Source: VGKP01 sp964647695 (GTDB lineage: Archaea > Nanobdellota > Nanobdellia > Pacearchaeales > GW2011-AR1). Taken from it: a stretch of DNA of 64,000 nt. Under the pieces are notes generated by a model. That model made no database searches. It was given only the letters and a program-made list of their open reading frames with translations, and had not been told where the DNA came from. This document shows positions 7,648 through 15,755 of this stretch, piece by piece. The translations under genes and the position numbers were made by a program. Position 1 is the stretch's first letter, and the number at the start of each line of letters is the position of its first letter. The DNA lies in NCBI GenBank assembly GCA_964647695.1, contig CAZYIS010000004.1, forward strand, positions 10,915 to 74,914, read 5' to 3'.

Positions 7648-8733
7648 ATGACATTAACGATTGAAAAAGAGGGTAGTCAGGAGCATGACATAGATCATGA
7701 GCTTGAAGAAATTCTAAAACGCCAAGGATCAAGAATAAAAGTAGTAGGTTGTGGAGGTGGAGGAGGTAATTCTGTTTCCAGAATGAAAGAAATTGGAATC
7801 AAAGGTTGTGAAATAGTTGCCGTGAACACCGATGCCCAAGATTTATTGTACAGCAATGTAGATGCAAAAATTTTAATTGGTAGAGAATTAACTCACGGAC
7901 TAGGAGCCGGAAGCAATCCAAAAATAGGAGAGCAAGCAGCCCGTGAATCTGAACAAGAAATAAAGAAAAAAATTGGCGATTCGGATATGGTTTTCATTAC
8001 CTGTGGTCTTGGAGGAGGAACTGGAACTGGAGCAGCACCAGTAGTTGCAGATATTGCAAAAAGAGCAGGAGCATTAACCATTGGAGTAGTTACACTTCCA
8101 TTCACCGTTGAAGGACAGAAAAGAATTGAAAATGCCCAGATAGGTTTAGACAAAATGGTATCTGTTTGTGACACATTAATAGTTATTCCAAATGATAAAT
8201 TATTGGAAATAGCCCCAGAACTTCCAATTCACACTGCATTCAAAGTTGCAGACGAAATTTTAACCAACTCGGTTAAAGGCATCACCGAATTAATCACCAA
8301 AGCCGGACTGGTAAATCTAGATTTTGCCGACGTTAAAGCCGTTATGTGCAATGGAGGCGTTTCATTAATTGGTATTGGAGAGTCTGATTCCAAAGATAGA
8401 GCTAAAGAAGCAGTAGAGAGAGCAATTTCCAATCCTCTTCTTGACGTAGATATCACCAACGCCACAGGCGCACTGGTTAACATTGTTGGAGGAGCTGACA
8501 TGTCTCTGGATGAATATAGAAAAATAATGGAAATAGTTACCACCAAGATTTCCGGAGAAGCCAAAGTAATTTCCGGAGCTCAAATCTCTCCAGACATGGA
8601 CAAAACCATCAAAGTACTTCTTATTGTAACTGGAGTAAAGAGCGCACAAATACTAGGTTCCAGCGAAGAACTTACCAATAAACAAAAAGGCGATTTAACC
8701 TCCGAACTAGGCATAGACTTTTTAGAAAATTAA
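7648..8733 (+). CDS. ftsZ: Cell-division GTPase FtsZ
   Basis: FtsZ polymerises into the division ring. The tubulin signature GGGTGTGAAP is present after VFITCGLG. The nucleotide-binding loop VVGCGGGGGNSV lies near residue 33, and the T7 loop with NLDFAD, which completes GTP hydrolysis in the next subunit, near residue 224. The 361-residue length is typical of archaeal FtsZ, with a short acidic N-terminal tail and a short C-terminal tail. Its stop codon is directly followed by the ATG of tspO, without a single spacer base. Confidence 0.97.
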   Translation: MTLTIEKEGSQEHDIDHELEEILKRQGSRIKVVGCGGGGGNSVSRMKEIGIKGCEIVAVNTDAQDLLYSNVDAKILIGRELTHGLGAGSNPKIGEQAARESEQEIKKKIGDSDMVFITCGLGGGTGTGAAPVVADIAKRAGALTIGVVTLPFTVEGQKRIENAQIGLDKMVSVCDTLIVIPNDKLLEIAPELPIHTAFKVADEILTNSVKGITELITKAGLVNLDFADVKAVMCNGGVSLIGIGESDSKDRAKEAVERAISNPLLDVDITNATGALVNIVGGADMSLDEYRKIMEIVTTKISGEAKVISGAQISPDMDKTIKVLLIVTGVKSAQILGSSEELTNKQKGDLTSELGIDFLEN

Positions 8734-9195
8734 ATGGATATAATCAAATTAATTCTTTCCATTGTAATATGTCAATTTGCAGGCATATTAGGATCCCTAT
8801 TCAATATTAAATCCATACCAAAATGGTATTCAAAAATAAAAAAGCCAAGATTTAATCCCCCTAACAAAATATTTGGACCCGTCTGGACATTATTATATCT
8901 TCTAATGGGAATTTCTCTTTATCTGATACTTACCTCTGGAAAAGATATAACTCTACCAATTATAATATTTTCAATACAATTAGTTCTGAACATAGTTTGG
9001 TCATTTCTATTTTTTGGCCTAAGAAAACCATTTTTTGCATTTCTAGAAATAATAATTCTATGGTTATCCATACTAGCCACTATAATTATTTTCTATGCTA
9101 TCTCTAAACCTGCAGCCTACCTATTAATCCCTTATCTACTGTGGGTTAGTTTTGCATCCCTATTGAATTATTCACTCTGGAAATTGAATAAGTAA
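8734..9195 (+). CDS. tspO: TspO/MBR family membrane protein
   Basis: A 153-residue protein with five predicted membrane helices and the TspO core: WYSKIKKPRFNPPNKIFGPV followed by WTLLYLLMG, then an N-x-x-W-S-x-L-F-F-G-L segment and a C-terminal Leu-Asn-Tyr-Ser-Leu-Trp. TspO proteins bind tetrapyrroles and take part in stress signalling. The ATG follows the ftsZ stop without a gap, so it depends on ftsZ transcription and probably translation. The physiological ligand cannot be told from sequence. Confidence 0.88.
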   Translation: MDIIKLILSIVICQFAGILGSLFNIKSIPKWYSKIKKPRFNPPNKIFGPVWTLLYLLMGISLYLILTSGKDITLPIIIFSIQLVLNIVWSFLFFGLRKPFFAFLEIIILWLSILATIIIFYAISKPAAYLLIPYLLWVSFASLLNYSLWKLNK

Positions 9196-9213
9196 CCTTC
9201 AACTTTCAAAAGC

Positions 9214-9221
9214 CTTAAAAA
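9214..9221 (+). promoter_or_regulatory. TATA box of secE
   Basis: CTTAAAAA is centred about 25 bases before the secE ATG at 9243. Confidence 0.55.
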
Positions 9222-9242
9222 CCTCTTTTATTAATAATTAAC

Positions 9243-9440
9243 ATGGATAACAATGAGTTCAGACCTTCTGCAGGAACAAAATTAAAGTCTTTTTTTGTAC
9301 AATGTCAAAGAGTTTGGCAAATACTTAGAAAACCAACCAACATGGAATTCAAATCCATTGCTAAAATATCTGCTCTAGGAATATTAGCCATAGGTGCTCT
9401 CGGTTTTATTATTGCCGATATAATTACTTTGTTTAAGTAA
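9243..9440 (+). CDS. secE: Protein translocase subunit SecE/Sec61-gamma
   Basis: The small tail-anchored gamma subunit of the Sec channel. It has an amphipathic helix (residues 12-35, with VWQILRKPTNMEF) followed by one membrane helix at about 44-63, the standard archaeal layout and length of 65 residues. The usual archaeal neighbour spt5/nusG does not follow; instead a small four-helix membrane protein begins 1 base after the stop. Confidence 0.85.
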   Translation: MDNNEFRPSAGTKLKSFFVQCQRVWQILRKPTNMEFKSIAKISALGILAIGALGFIIADIITLFK

Positions 9441-9441
9441 A

Positions 9442-9834
9442 ATGGAAGAAAAAAAACCTACCTGGATTAAAGTGTTGAATTGGATATCTATAATCTTTAT
9501 CATTTTAGCGATAATTTCTGGAATCATATTTTTTGGAATGGATTTCGGAGGAATAGGTATATTATTAATTTCTTTACCTGCAATAATAATCGCTTTACTT
9601 TTATTATCATTTAATTTTTTCTATTATCTTAAAAAGAATAATAAAATATTAGGAAATATAATATCAATTATTTTATTAATTATAATGATAATTGTTTTTA
9701 TAATTTCTACCTTAGGATTAATGAGAATACCTCCATTTGATTATTGGGATATTGCAGGATTTTTTCTATATCCGTTACAAATAGTAATTGTAATATTTTT
9801 AATAGGTTTAGTTTATTTTGTTAATAAAAATTAA
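9442..9834 (+). CDS. Four-helix membrane protein, function unknown
   Basis: A 130-residue protein with four hydrophobic segments (about residues 10-32, 35-58, 70-92 and 105-127) and Lys-rich loops. I see no family motif. It starts 1 base after secE and so shares its mRNA, which might hint at a membrane-insertion role, but that is only context. Its 3' end overlaps the convergent helicase gene by 4 bases. Confidence 0.65.
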   Translation: MEEKKPTWIKVLNWISIIFIILAIISGIIFFGMDFGGIGILLISLPAIIIALLLLSFNFFYYLKKNNKILGNIISIILLIIMIIVFIISTLGLMRIPPFDYWDIAGFFLYPLQIVIVIFLIGLVYFVNKN

Positions 9835-11144
9835 TATCTTCGTCCAGAATAACTTCCTCTTCCTCTAGAACTTCCTCTTCCGCCACCTCTAGAGTCTCTA
9901 TAGCCTGCATTTCTTCCTCTAGAATCATGTCTTCTACTTCCCTGATCAAATCTTATGAACACATGGGCCAAATCTTCTGGAACTTTTTGTTCTTCAATCT
10001 TAAGAGTATCATCTCTTAGAATATTTCTAAAGGATTCATAATCTCTAACCGAAACAATGTTAATGGCAATACCATCAGCTCCAGCTCTTGCAGTTCTTCC
10101 TATTCTATGAACATATTCCTTTGCATTCTTTGGAAGATCATAATTATATACGTGAGAAACATTCTTTATATCCAATCCTCTTGCAGCAAGATCAGTACAA
10201 ACCAAAACAAATACGCTTTGTTTCTTAAAATGTTCTAAAATTTTATCTCTTTTCTGTTGAGTTATTCCACCATGAATAGCAAGGGATTCAATTCCATTTT
10301 TATTTAGATTATTTGCAATGAAATCTGCATTAACTCTAGTATTACAAAATACCATAACCAAACTGGATGCTTCTTTCTTCAATAAATGCACCAATAATGA
10401 AAATTTCTTTTCCTTTTCCACATCGTAATAGATTTGTTTAAGCAAAGTTGGATCCACTTGATTTGCCACAGATACCTGCACTGCATCTTTTTTCAAATAT
10501 CTCTTAGCCAAATGTTCAATATCCTGAGAAATTGTTGCGGAGAATAACATGGTCTGTCTTTCTTTAGGACAAGCAGAAATAATTTTTTCCACATCTTCTA
10601 TGAATCCCATATCCAACATTCTATCAGCCTCATCCAGAACAAGAGTTTTTAATTTTGATAAATCAATGGTTCCTCTTTCCATATGGTCCAACAATCTTCC
10701 AGGAGTTCCAACCACAATATCTGCCTGTTCCAATTCATCAATCTGAGGAGTTATTCCTACACCACCATATATCATAGAGATACTAAGTTTTCTATGATGT
10801 GAAAATGTAAATAATACTTCTGCCACCTGTTCAGCCAATTCTCTTGTAGGTACTAAAACCAATGCCTGAATTCCTTGTCCTTTTTCAGTTTTTTCAATTA
10901 GACTTGCTCCGAAGGCTAGTGTTTTACCAGAACCTGTTGCGCTACCACCAATAATATCTTTTCCTTCCATTGCAGAGGGAATAGTTTTTTCCTGGATTTC
11001 ACTAGGTTGCGTAAATTTTGCATGTTCTATTATCTTGATCATGGCTTCTGACAAGCCTAGTTTTCTGAAACTTTCCATTTTGTTTGTGATTGTTTGTATT
11101 CTTTCGATTAAAACGAGAAATAGTCCTTTAGGGGCATTCCTCAT
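9831..11144 (-). CDS. DEAD-box RNA helicase with RGG tail
   Basis: An ATP-dependent RNA remodelling enzyme. All helicase motifs are seen in order: Q motif (TQPSEIQEKTIP), Walker A ATGSGKT, PTRELAEQ, DEAD with LDEADRMLDMGF, SAT, then domain 2 with ARGLDI and HRIGRTARAG. The last 35 residues are an Arg/Gly-rich tail of the RNA-binding RGG type. The start at 11144 adds 22 residues before the Q-motif region; ATG at 11078 (MESFRKLG) is a plausible alternative, since no clear TATA spacing decides. The cold-shock helicase family (CsdA/RhlE type) is the closest. Confidence 0.9.
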   Translation of the reverse strand: MRNAPKGLFLVLIERIQTITNKMESFRKLGLSEAMIKIIEHAKFTQPSEIQEKTIPSAMEGKDIIGGSATGSGKTLAFGASLIEKTEKGQGIQALVLVPTRELAEQVAEVLFTFSHHRKLSISMIYGGVGITPQIDELEQADIVVGTPGRLLDHMERGTIDLSKLKTLVLDEADRMLDMGFIEDVEKIISACPKERQTMLFSATISQDIEHLAKRYLKKDAVQVSVANQVDPTLLKQIYYDVEKEKKFSLLVHLLKKEASSLVMVFCNTRVNADFIANNLNKNGIESLAIHGGITQQKRDKILEHFKKQSVFVLVCTDLAARGLDIKNVSHVYNYDLPKNAKEYVHRIGRTARAGADGIAINIVSVRDYESFRNILRDDTLKIEEQKVPEDLAHVFIRFDQGSRRHDSRGRNAGYRDSRGGGRGSSRGRGSYSGRRY

Positions 11145-11266
11145 ACACCTTACTCAACATTTAAGTCAAGCGAATAATTATTATAAAAATTGTGGGTATA
11201 TAAAGCTACGTAAATAGAATAAAATACAACCTAAATATATAAAAACAAATCTTAGCTGAAATATTT

Positions 11267-11434
11267 ATGAATACAATAGAAGACCTAATAGGTATGATTG
11301 CCACCGAAGCAATTGAAGGCACTAGAGACTCGCCTGCCGAACCTAAACTTATCTCCGACAACATCCCCCCATTAAAATATGCTCTTAGATTAGAATATAA
11401 TCCTGCGACAGAATGTTATGATTGGAAAGATTAA
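11267..11434 (+). CDS. 55-residue protein with its own promoter, function unknown
   Basis: A small gene with ATG at 11267 and TAA at 11432-11434. A TATA-like AATATATAAA (11234-11243) lies about 28 bases upstream, the leaderless spacing of this genome, which supports it as a real gene. The protein is acidic in its first half (MNTIEDLIGMIATEAIEG) and ends with an Asp/Trp/Lys tail. No family is recognised. It lies between the divergent helicase and the L1 operon leader. Confidence 0.55.
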   Translation: MNTIEDLIGMIATEAIEGTRDSPAEPKLISDNIPPLKYALRLEYNPATECYDWKD

Positions 11435-11497
11435 TCAGATTTAGATTAATCCCAAACTTTAAATACCCTAAATTGTACTAAAAAACATTATCAAAGA

Positions 11498-11543
11498 CTA
11501 CATATCTTTGCCCTATTTTCTATAGGCCGAGATCCTTATGTAG
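11498..11543 (+). promoter_or_regulatory. Probable L1-binding autoregulatory mRNA element
   Basis: In the leader of the L1 operon, CTACATA (11498-11504) pairs with TATGTAG (11537-11543), and CCTAT (11512-11516) pairs with ATAGG (11522-11526). Between the two stems lies an asymmetric internal loop whose 3' side reads GGCCGAGA. Two short stems flanking such a loop is the fold that ribosomal protein L1 binds on 23S rRNA and on its own mRNA in methanogens. The GGAG at 11543-11546 begins at the last stem base, so L1 binding would hide the ribosome site. Confidence 0.55.
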
Positions 11544-11562
11544 GAGATAATGAATAAACACC

Positions 11563-12180
11563 ATGGAATTAAAACAAGCACTAGCTGAATTAAGAAAACA
11601 AGAAAAGAAAAAATTCGATCAATCCATAGATTTTATCGTAAATCTTAAAGGCATTGATGTAAAGAAAGATAATATTTCTACCATAGTTACAATTCCTAAT
11701 AAAATCAAAGATAAAAAAATCTGTGGATTCTTAACCAAACAAACAAGTTTAGTTAAAACCATTACCCAACCTGAATTCGCAAGATACAAAGATAAAAAGC
11801 CATTGAAAGAATTAGTTAAAGAATATGACTTCTTTATTGCAGTTCCAACTCTGATGCCACAGGTAGCAACCGCATTCGGTAAGGCTCTTGGACCAACCGG
11901 AAAAATGCCATCCCCACAACTAGGAGTAGTCATGAAAGAAGAAGACGCAGTTATCAAAGCATTAATTGAAAAAATCAATCATTCCATTAAAATAAGAGTA
12001 AAAGAAGCAAGCATCAAAGTATCCATTGGTAAAGAATCCATGGCTGATGATAAATTAATTGCAAACATTGAAGCTCTTTATGCAGGTATAGTAGCCGCAT
12101 TGCCTACTAAAAAGGAAAACGTTAAGTCATTAATGCTAAAAACCACAATGGGAGCTCCAATAAAGTTGGAAATTAAATAA
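11563..12180 (+). CDS. rpl1: Large-subunit ribosomal protein L1
   Basis: L1 forms the mobile stalk that guides deacylated tRNA out of the E site and represses its own operon. The 205-residue length fits archaea. The signature from MPQVATAFGKALGPTGKMP to PQLG is present near residues 100-125. ATG at 11563 is the first start in this frame after an in-frame stop at 11551. A weak ribosome site lies 16 bases away, so translation may rely on the structured leader. Its TAA stop shares a base with the L10 ATG. Confidence 0.95.
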   Translation: MELKQALAELRKQEKKKFDQSIDFIVNLKGIDVKKDNISTIVTIPNKIKDKKICGFLTKQTSLVKTITQPEFARYKDKKPLKELVKEYDFFIAVPTLMPQVATAFGKALGPTGKMPSPQLGVVMKEEDAVIKALIEKINHSIKIRVKEASIKVSIGKESMADDKLIANIEALYAGIVAALPTKKENVKSLMLKTTMGAPIKLEIK

Positions 12181-12998
12181 TGGCAAAGAAAACCGTTAGT
12201 GCTGATCACAATAGAGAAAAAGAAATTCCTCAATATAAGTTAAAAGCAGTTCAAGAAATAGCTAAAATGATTAAAGATCATAGAACTATTTTGATTGCAT
12301 CTACCAAAGGATTACCAAGTTCCCAATTTCATGAAATAAAGAAAAATCTTAGAGGAAAAGCAGAAGTTAAAGTTGCAAAAAAGAATCTAGTTCTTAGAGC
12401 TATTGATGAAGTTAAATCTGCCGCACTAGATTCAATGAAAGCTCAGGTTACTGCTGACATCGCCCTATTTTTCTCCAATGAAGAACCATTCATTCTATCA
12501 GCCATGCTATCCGACAATCAATCTCCAACCAAAGCCAGAGCAGGAGACATTGCTCCAATTGATATTTTAGTAGAACCAGGACCAACCGATATGGTTCCAG
12601 GACCAGCAATTTCCGAATTATCTGCCGTAGGATTAAAAGTAGCAGTTGAAGGTGGAAAACTAGCAATCAAATTACCTCATACCATCGTAAAACAAGGAGT
12701 AGCAATAAAAGAAAACGTAGCTGCTGTTATGGCTAAACTTAATATTTTCCCAATGAAAGTTGGATTCGAACCAGTTGCAGCCTATGACAGAACTGAAGAT
12801 AAAGTCTATGTTGGAATAAAGATCAACAAGAAGGAAACTCATGAAGAACTTAGAGCAGCCATTGCAAAAGCATTCAGCTTTGCAGTCAATGTCAAACACG
12901 TTTCAACTGAAACTGTTAAGTACTTCATAGCAAGAGCAGGACTAGAAGAATCTGCTCTTTCATCAAAACTAAATATTCAACAACCACAAGGAGGATAA
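12180..12998 (+). CDS. rpl10: Large-subunit ribosomal protein L10/P0
   Basis: P0 anchors the stalk that recruits translational GTPases. The N-terminal rRNA-binding domain includes an ILIASTKGLPSSQFHEIKK stretch, followed by the archaeal/eukaryotic insertion domain (about residues 110-185). The C-terminal helical spine for binding L12 dimers ends near residue 265. At 272 residues it is shorter than many archaeal P0 proteins, which have a long acidic tail with a shared L12-like end; that tail is missing here. It is translationally coupled to L1. Confidence 0.93.
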   Translation: MAKKTVSADHNREKEIPQYKLKAVQEIAKMIKDHRTILIASTKGLPSSQFHEIKKNLRGKAEVKVAKKNLVLRAIDEVKSAALDSMKAQVTADIALFFSNEEPFILSAMLSDNQSPTKARAGDIAPIDILVEPGPTDMVPGPAISELSAVGLKVAVEGGKLAIKLPHTIVKQGVAIKENVAAVMAKLNIFPMKVGFEPVAAYDRTEDKVYVGIKINKKETHEELRAAIAKAFSFAVNVKHVSTETVKYFIARAGLEESALSSKLNIQQPQGG

Positions 12999-12999
12999 A

Positions 13000-13278
13000 A
13001 TGGAATACATATACGGCGCTTTACTTTTACATAAACTTGGCCAATCTGTTACAGCTGAAAGCCTTACAAAGGTTATCAATGCAACCGGAGTTCAAGCAGA
13101 TGAAGCAAAAGTAAAAACTTTAATTGCTTCGTTGCAAGGAATTGATATTGCAGCTGAATTAGCAAATGCATCAAGCATTGCATCAGCTCCAGCAGCAGCC
13201 CCTGCAGCTAAGGAAGAAAAGAAAGAAGAAGCTAAACCTGTCGAATCAGCCGCTGGACTTAGTGCACTTTTCGGATAA
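13000..13278 (+). CDS. rpl12: Large-subunit ribosomal protein L12/P1
   Basis: The acidic stalk protein that contacts EF-1A and EF-2. Residues 1-55 are the helical dimerisation domain (MEYIYGALLLHKLGQSVT). Residues 58-80 are an Ala/Glu/Lys hinge, and the protein ends SAAGLSALFG, a shortened form of the conserved factor-binding tail, which usually has 'GLxALFG'. It starts 1 base after the L10 stop and ends the operon. No clear terminator follows; a 5-base hairpin CTAGC/GCTAG lies about 35 bases downstream. Confidence 0.93.
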   Translation: MEYIYGALLLHKLGQSVTAESLTKVINATGVQADEAKVKTLIASLQGIDIAAELANASSIASAPAAAPAAKEEKKEEAKPVESAAGLSALFG

Positions 13279-13392
13279 ATCCATTTTATCCAGAATAATA
13301 GCATAGTCTAGCACCGCTAGTTTAAACACTCTTCTTAGAAATAGATAAATAATAATAACAATAGTTAAATATCATTCTCCAATGAAAAAAAT

Positions 13393-14304
13393 ATGGAAAA
13401 TGAAGTCCTAGTAGGAATAGGAGATTTACACGGACATTACATAGCTCTGCAACAAATATTAGAATCTTTAAATCGAAGACACAATATTTTCTCAGAACAG
13501 AATATACTTAAAGAGGGGATAAAACTTGTTTTTACAGGAGACTACATTGATAGAGGAGAACAAGGATTAAAGATAATAGAAAGAATAAGAGAATTACAAG
13601 AAAGAAATCCAGAAAAAATTAAAACATTATTCGGAAATCACGAATTACTTGCTCTTGCAGGTCTTGATACTTTGAAAAAAGCTGGGGGAAGTATGGAATA
13701 TTACAGATATACATCCGCACATGGTGGAAATGGTGGAGATGCTTTCATAATGGAATTTGGTCTGACAAAAGAAGAAGCATTCACCAATTATTTAGCAAGA
13801 ATGAGTAGAGAAGGAGATATAGGAAAGTGGATGAGAGCTCTAGAACCAGGAACTCTTGAAAATATTTGTAATAGAAGAATATTATTTGTTCATGGTGGAG
13901 TTCCTCCAAAAATAAAAAGCTTGACTGAAGTAGATTCTGAATTGAAAAAAATAACGCAACATATTCAAACTCCAACGGTTTCATTTAGAAATTCACAAGA
14001 AAAATATTTAGGATCAGAAATAATTGGAGCAAAAAGCTTGTTCTGGGATAGAAGATTCCCTGATATGGATGATGATGAAGCGATAAAAGCAACAAATGAA
14101 CTAGGTATAGATTACATAGTAATAGGGCACACCCCTAGCAGAGATGGACTAATGAGGGCCTATGGTAAAAAGATATTTAACATAGATATAGGCATGACCC
14201 CAAGATATGGCGGAAATGATCCTGGAGCAATAGTTATTAATCAAGAAGGTATATTTGCATCATATTATAAAAAGGGTGAAAAGCAAATAGTATCATTCTC
14301 GTAA
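13393..14304 (+). CDS. PPP-family protein phosphatase-like metallophosphoesterase
   Basis: A 303-residue metal-dependent phosphoesterase with all PPP motifs in order: GDLHGHY (Asp11, His13), GDYIDRG, GNHE, a late VHGG and IGHTPS. This set is shared by Ser/Thr protein phosphatases and by symmetric or asymmetric diadenosine tetraphosphatases. The insert of about 60 residues between GNHE and VHGG is longer than in PP1. Substrate is not decided by sequence. It is a single-gene unit between the L12 operon and tRNA-Ser. Confidence 0.85.
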   Translation: MENEVLVGIGDLHGHYIALQQILESLNRRHNIFSEQNILKEGIKLVFTGDYIDRGEQGLKIIERIRELQERNPEKIKTLFGNHELLALAGLDTLKKAGGSMEYYRYTSAHGGNGGDAFIMEFGLTKEEAFTNYLARMSREGDIGKWMRALEPGTLENICNRRILFVHGGVPPKIKSLTEVDSELKKITQHIQTPTVSFRNSQEKYLGSEIIGAKSLFWDRRFPDMDDDEAIKATNELGIDYIVIGHTPSRDGLMRAYGKKIFNIDIGMTPRYGGNDPGAIVINQEGIFASYYKKGEKQIVSFS

Positions 14305-14371
14305 AGGTATTGAATTAGTAATACATAATACTTAGATTTATAAGTATCTTTTTTATAAAACAATTGTAGTA

Positions 14372-14453
14372 GCCCACTTGGCACAATGGTACTGCGCGAG
14401 TCTTGAAAACTCGTTTCCCTTGGGATATCCCGGTTCGATTCCGGGAGTGGGCG
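14372..14453 (+). tRNA. tRNA-Ser (UGA anticodon)
   Basis: A class II tRNA. The acceptor GCCCACT pairs with AGTGGGC, the anticodon stem CGAGT/ACTCG encloses CTTGAAA (anticodon TGA), a long variable arm has a CCC/GGG stem, and the T arm is CCCGG/CCGGG around TTCGATT. The discriminator is G, as expected for serine. CCA is not encoded. A TATA-like ATTTATAAG lies at 14337-14345. Confidence 0.93.
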
Positions 14454-14518
14454 TATTTTATTTATAATTTTAATTCCATTACCTATAAATATAAAAAACT
14501 TCTTAACTAAAAATTAAT

Positions 14519-15028
14519 ATGATCACTACTAAAGACAAAGAATTTATGAAAATTGCATTGAAAGAAGCTCTAGAAGGATATAATCGAGGCGACTTTCCCG
14601 TAGGTGCTGTTTTAGTAATAGATGGTAAAATTATGGGAAAATGTAGTAATTCTAATAAAACCAACAGTGAATGGACTGCCCATGCAGAATCATCTTTAAT
14701 CAGATCTTTTGCTCCAGCGATTCAAAGAAATAAAAAAGAAGAAAAAGTAATAGAAATATACGCTACTCTTGAACCTTGTCTCATGTGTTTAGGAACCAGT
14801 GTTCTCAATAGAATTTCTAGAATAGTATATGCCTGTAAAGATCCCAACGGGGGAGCCACAGGACTTAATCCAAAACATTTAGGTGATTGGTATGTTAGAA
14901 AATGACCCAATATAGAATATGATTTAGATAATAAAGAAGAATCCTATAATCTTTTAGTAAGCCATATGGAAAAAAACGAAACCTGGGAAAATGTTCTAAA
15001 ACAATTTAAAGAAATGAATAAAAATTAA
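14519..15028 (+). pseudogene. Nucleoside deaminase gene interrupted by an in-frame UGA
   Basis: A zinc-dependent deaminase of the TadA/guanine deaminase superfamily. The first 128 codons give a good catalytic core: FPVGAVLV, the zinc-ligand HAE (residues 54-56) with its proton-shuttling Glu, and PCLMC. Codon 129 is TGA. The same frame then continues for 40 more codons to TAA at 15026-15028, with a helical tail (IEYDLDNKEESYNLLVSHME) of the kind found at the end of this family, so one gene is broken by one nonsense codon. The core may still be made. TGA serves as a true stop elsewhere in the window, so recoding is unlikely. A sequencing error is possible. Confidence 0.7.
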
Positions 15029-15077
15029 TTACATTACATTTTTAAATCAAATTAAGTCAATAATTGTATACGACATG

Positions 15078-15148
15078 GCGATTGTGGTGTAATGGTAGCA
15101 CGGAAGCTTGTGGCGCTTCTAGAGTGGGTTCGATTCCCACCTTTCGCT
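15078..15148 (+). tRNA. tRNA-His (GUG anticodon) with a weak acceptor stem
   Basis: The anticodon stem GAAGC/GCTTC encloses TTGTGGC (anticodon GTG); the T arm GTGGG/CCCAC and the D arm are sound. A G stands at position -1, as histidine tRNAs need. The acceptor GCGATTG against CTTTCGC leaves two adjacent U-U mismatches (5:68 and 6:67), and position 73 is T, not the C expected in archaea. It may be functional with oddities, or its 3' end may have been changed. A T-run follows directly. Confidence 0.75.
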
Positions 15149-15215
15149 CTTTTTTTACCACTATATAGTTACACTCAATAGAAAGATTTAAATACTTATT
15201 TACATATTAAATATT

Positions 15216-15686
15216 ATGTCTAATGAAATAAGAGATATGGAACAAAAAGATAAATCTAACTCTAATAGTCTAGGGTGTACATTAATGTTAATTGCCGGAT
15301 TAGGTATTATTGGCGGCGGACTCGGAGTAATGAATGTAGCAACCCAAAATAATGCTAATTTAACAAATAAAGTTGCAAGAAATTTATCAAGTGTAGTATT
15401 GGGAGAAAATAAAACATTATCAAGAGAGAAAACTTCTAAATTTCTTCAAACATTAGGTTATCAAGAAAAATTAGCTGAAAACCAATCGGTTTATTTTAGA
15501 CCAAAAGTAAATGGTTTTTGGGAAAATGAAGTTCAGATTGTTATTGCTCCTAATATGAATCAAGACGGAGCAAGAGTTAGAGAAGGAAATTTATTATTTG
15601 ATGCCTATACTAGAAACCCTGCTGGAAAAGTAATTGCATCTTTTACCCGAGATGAGCTTGTAAAAAAAGGTTATTCTACTGATTAA
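15216..15686 (+). CDS. Single-span membrane protein, function unknown
   Basis: A 156-residue protein: a charged cytosolic N-terminus (residues 1-18), one Gly-rich membrane helix at about 20-44 (LIAGLGIIGGGLGVM), then a soluble domain with a helix around 72-84 and a strand-rich end. No family is recognised. A TATA-like TTTAAATA lies about 28 bases upstream. It sits between tRNA-His and a short copy of that tRNA's 3' end, a position where integrated elements are often found. Confidence 0.6.
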   Translation: MSNEIRDMEQKDKSNSNSLGCTLMLIAGLGIIGGGLGVMNVATQNNANLTNKVARNLSSVVLGENKTLSREKTSKFLQTLGYQEKLAENQSVYFRPKVNGFWENEVQIVIAPNMNQDGARVREGNLLFDAYTRNPAGKVIASFTRDELVKKGYSTD

Positions 15687-15755
15687 TCAACCAATTAATA
15701 TAATATCAAGTTATACTCTAATAACTATTAGTTTGTTTATAACTATTAGGAACCA

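Noticed and set aside
14903..14905. UGA reassigned to an amino acid or selenocysteine
   Set aside because: UGA ends several genes at ATGA overlaps in this window, Trp is encoded by TGG, and no selenocysteine-type structure is evident, so a nonsense change or error is simpler.
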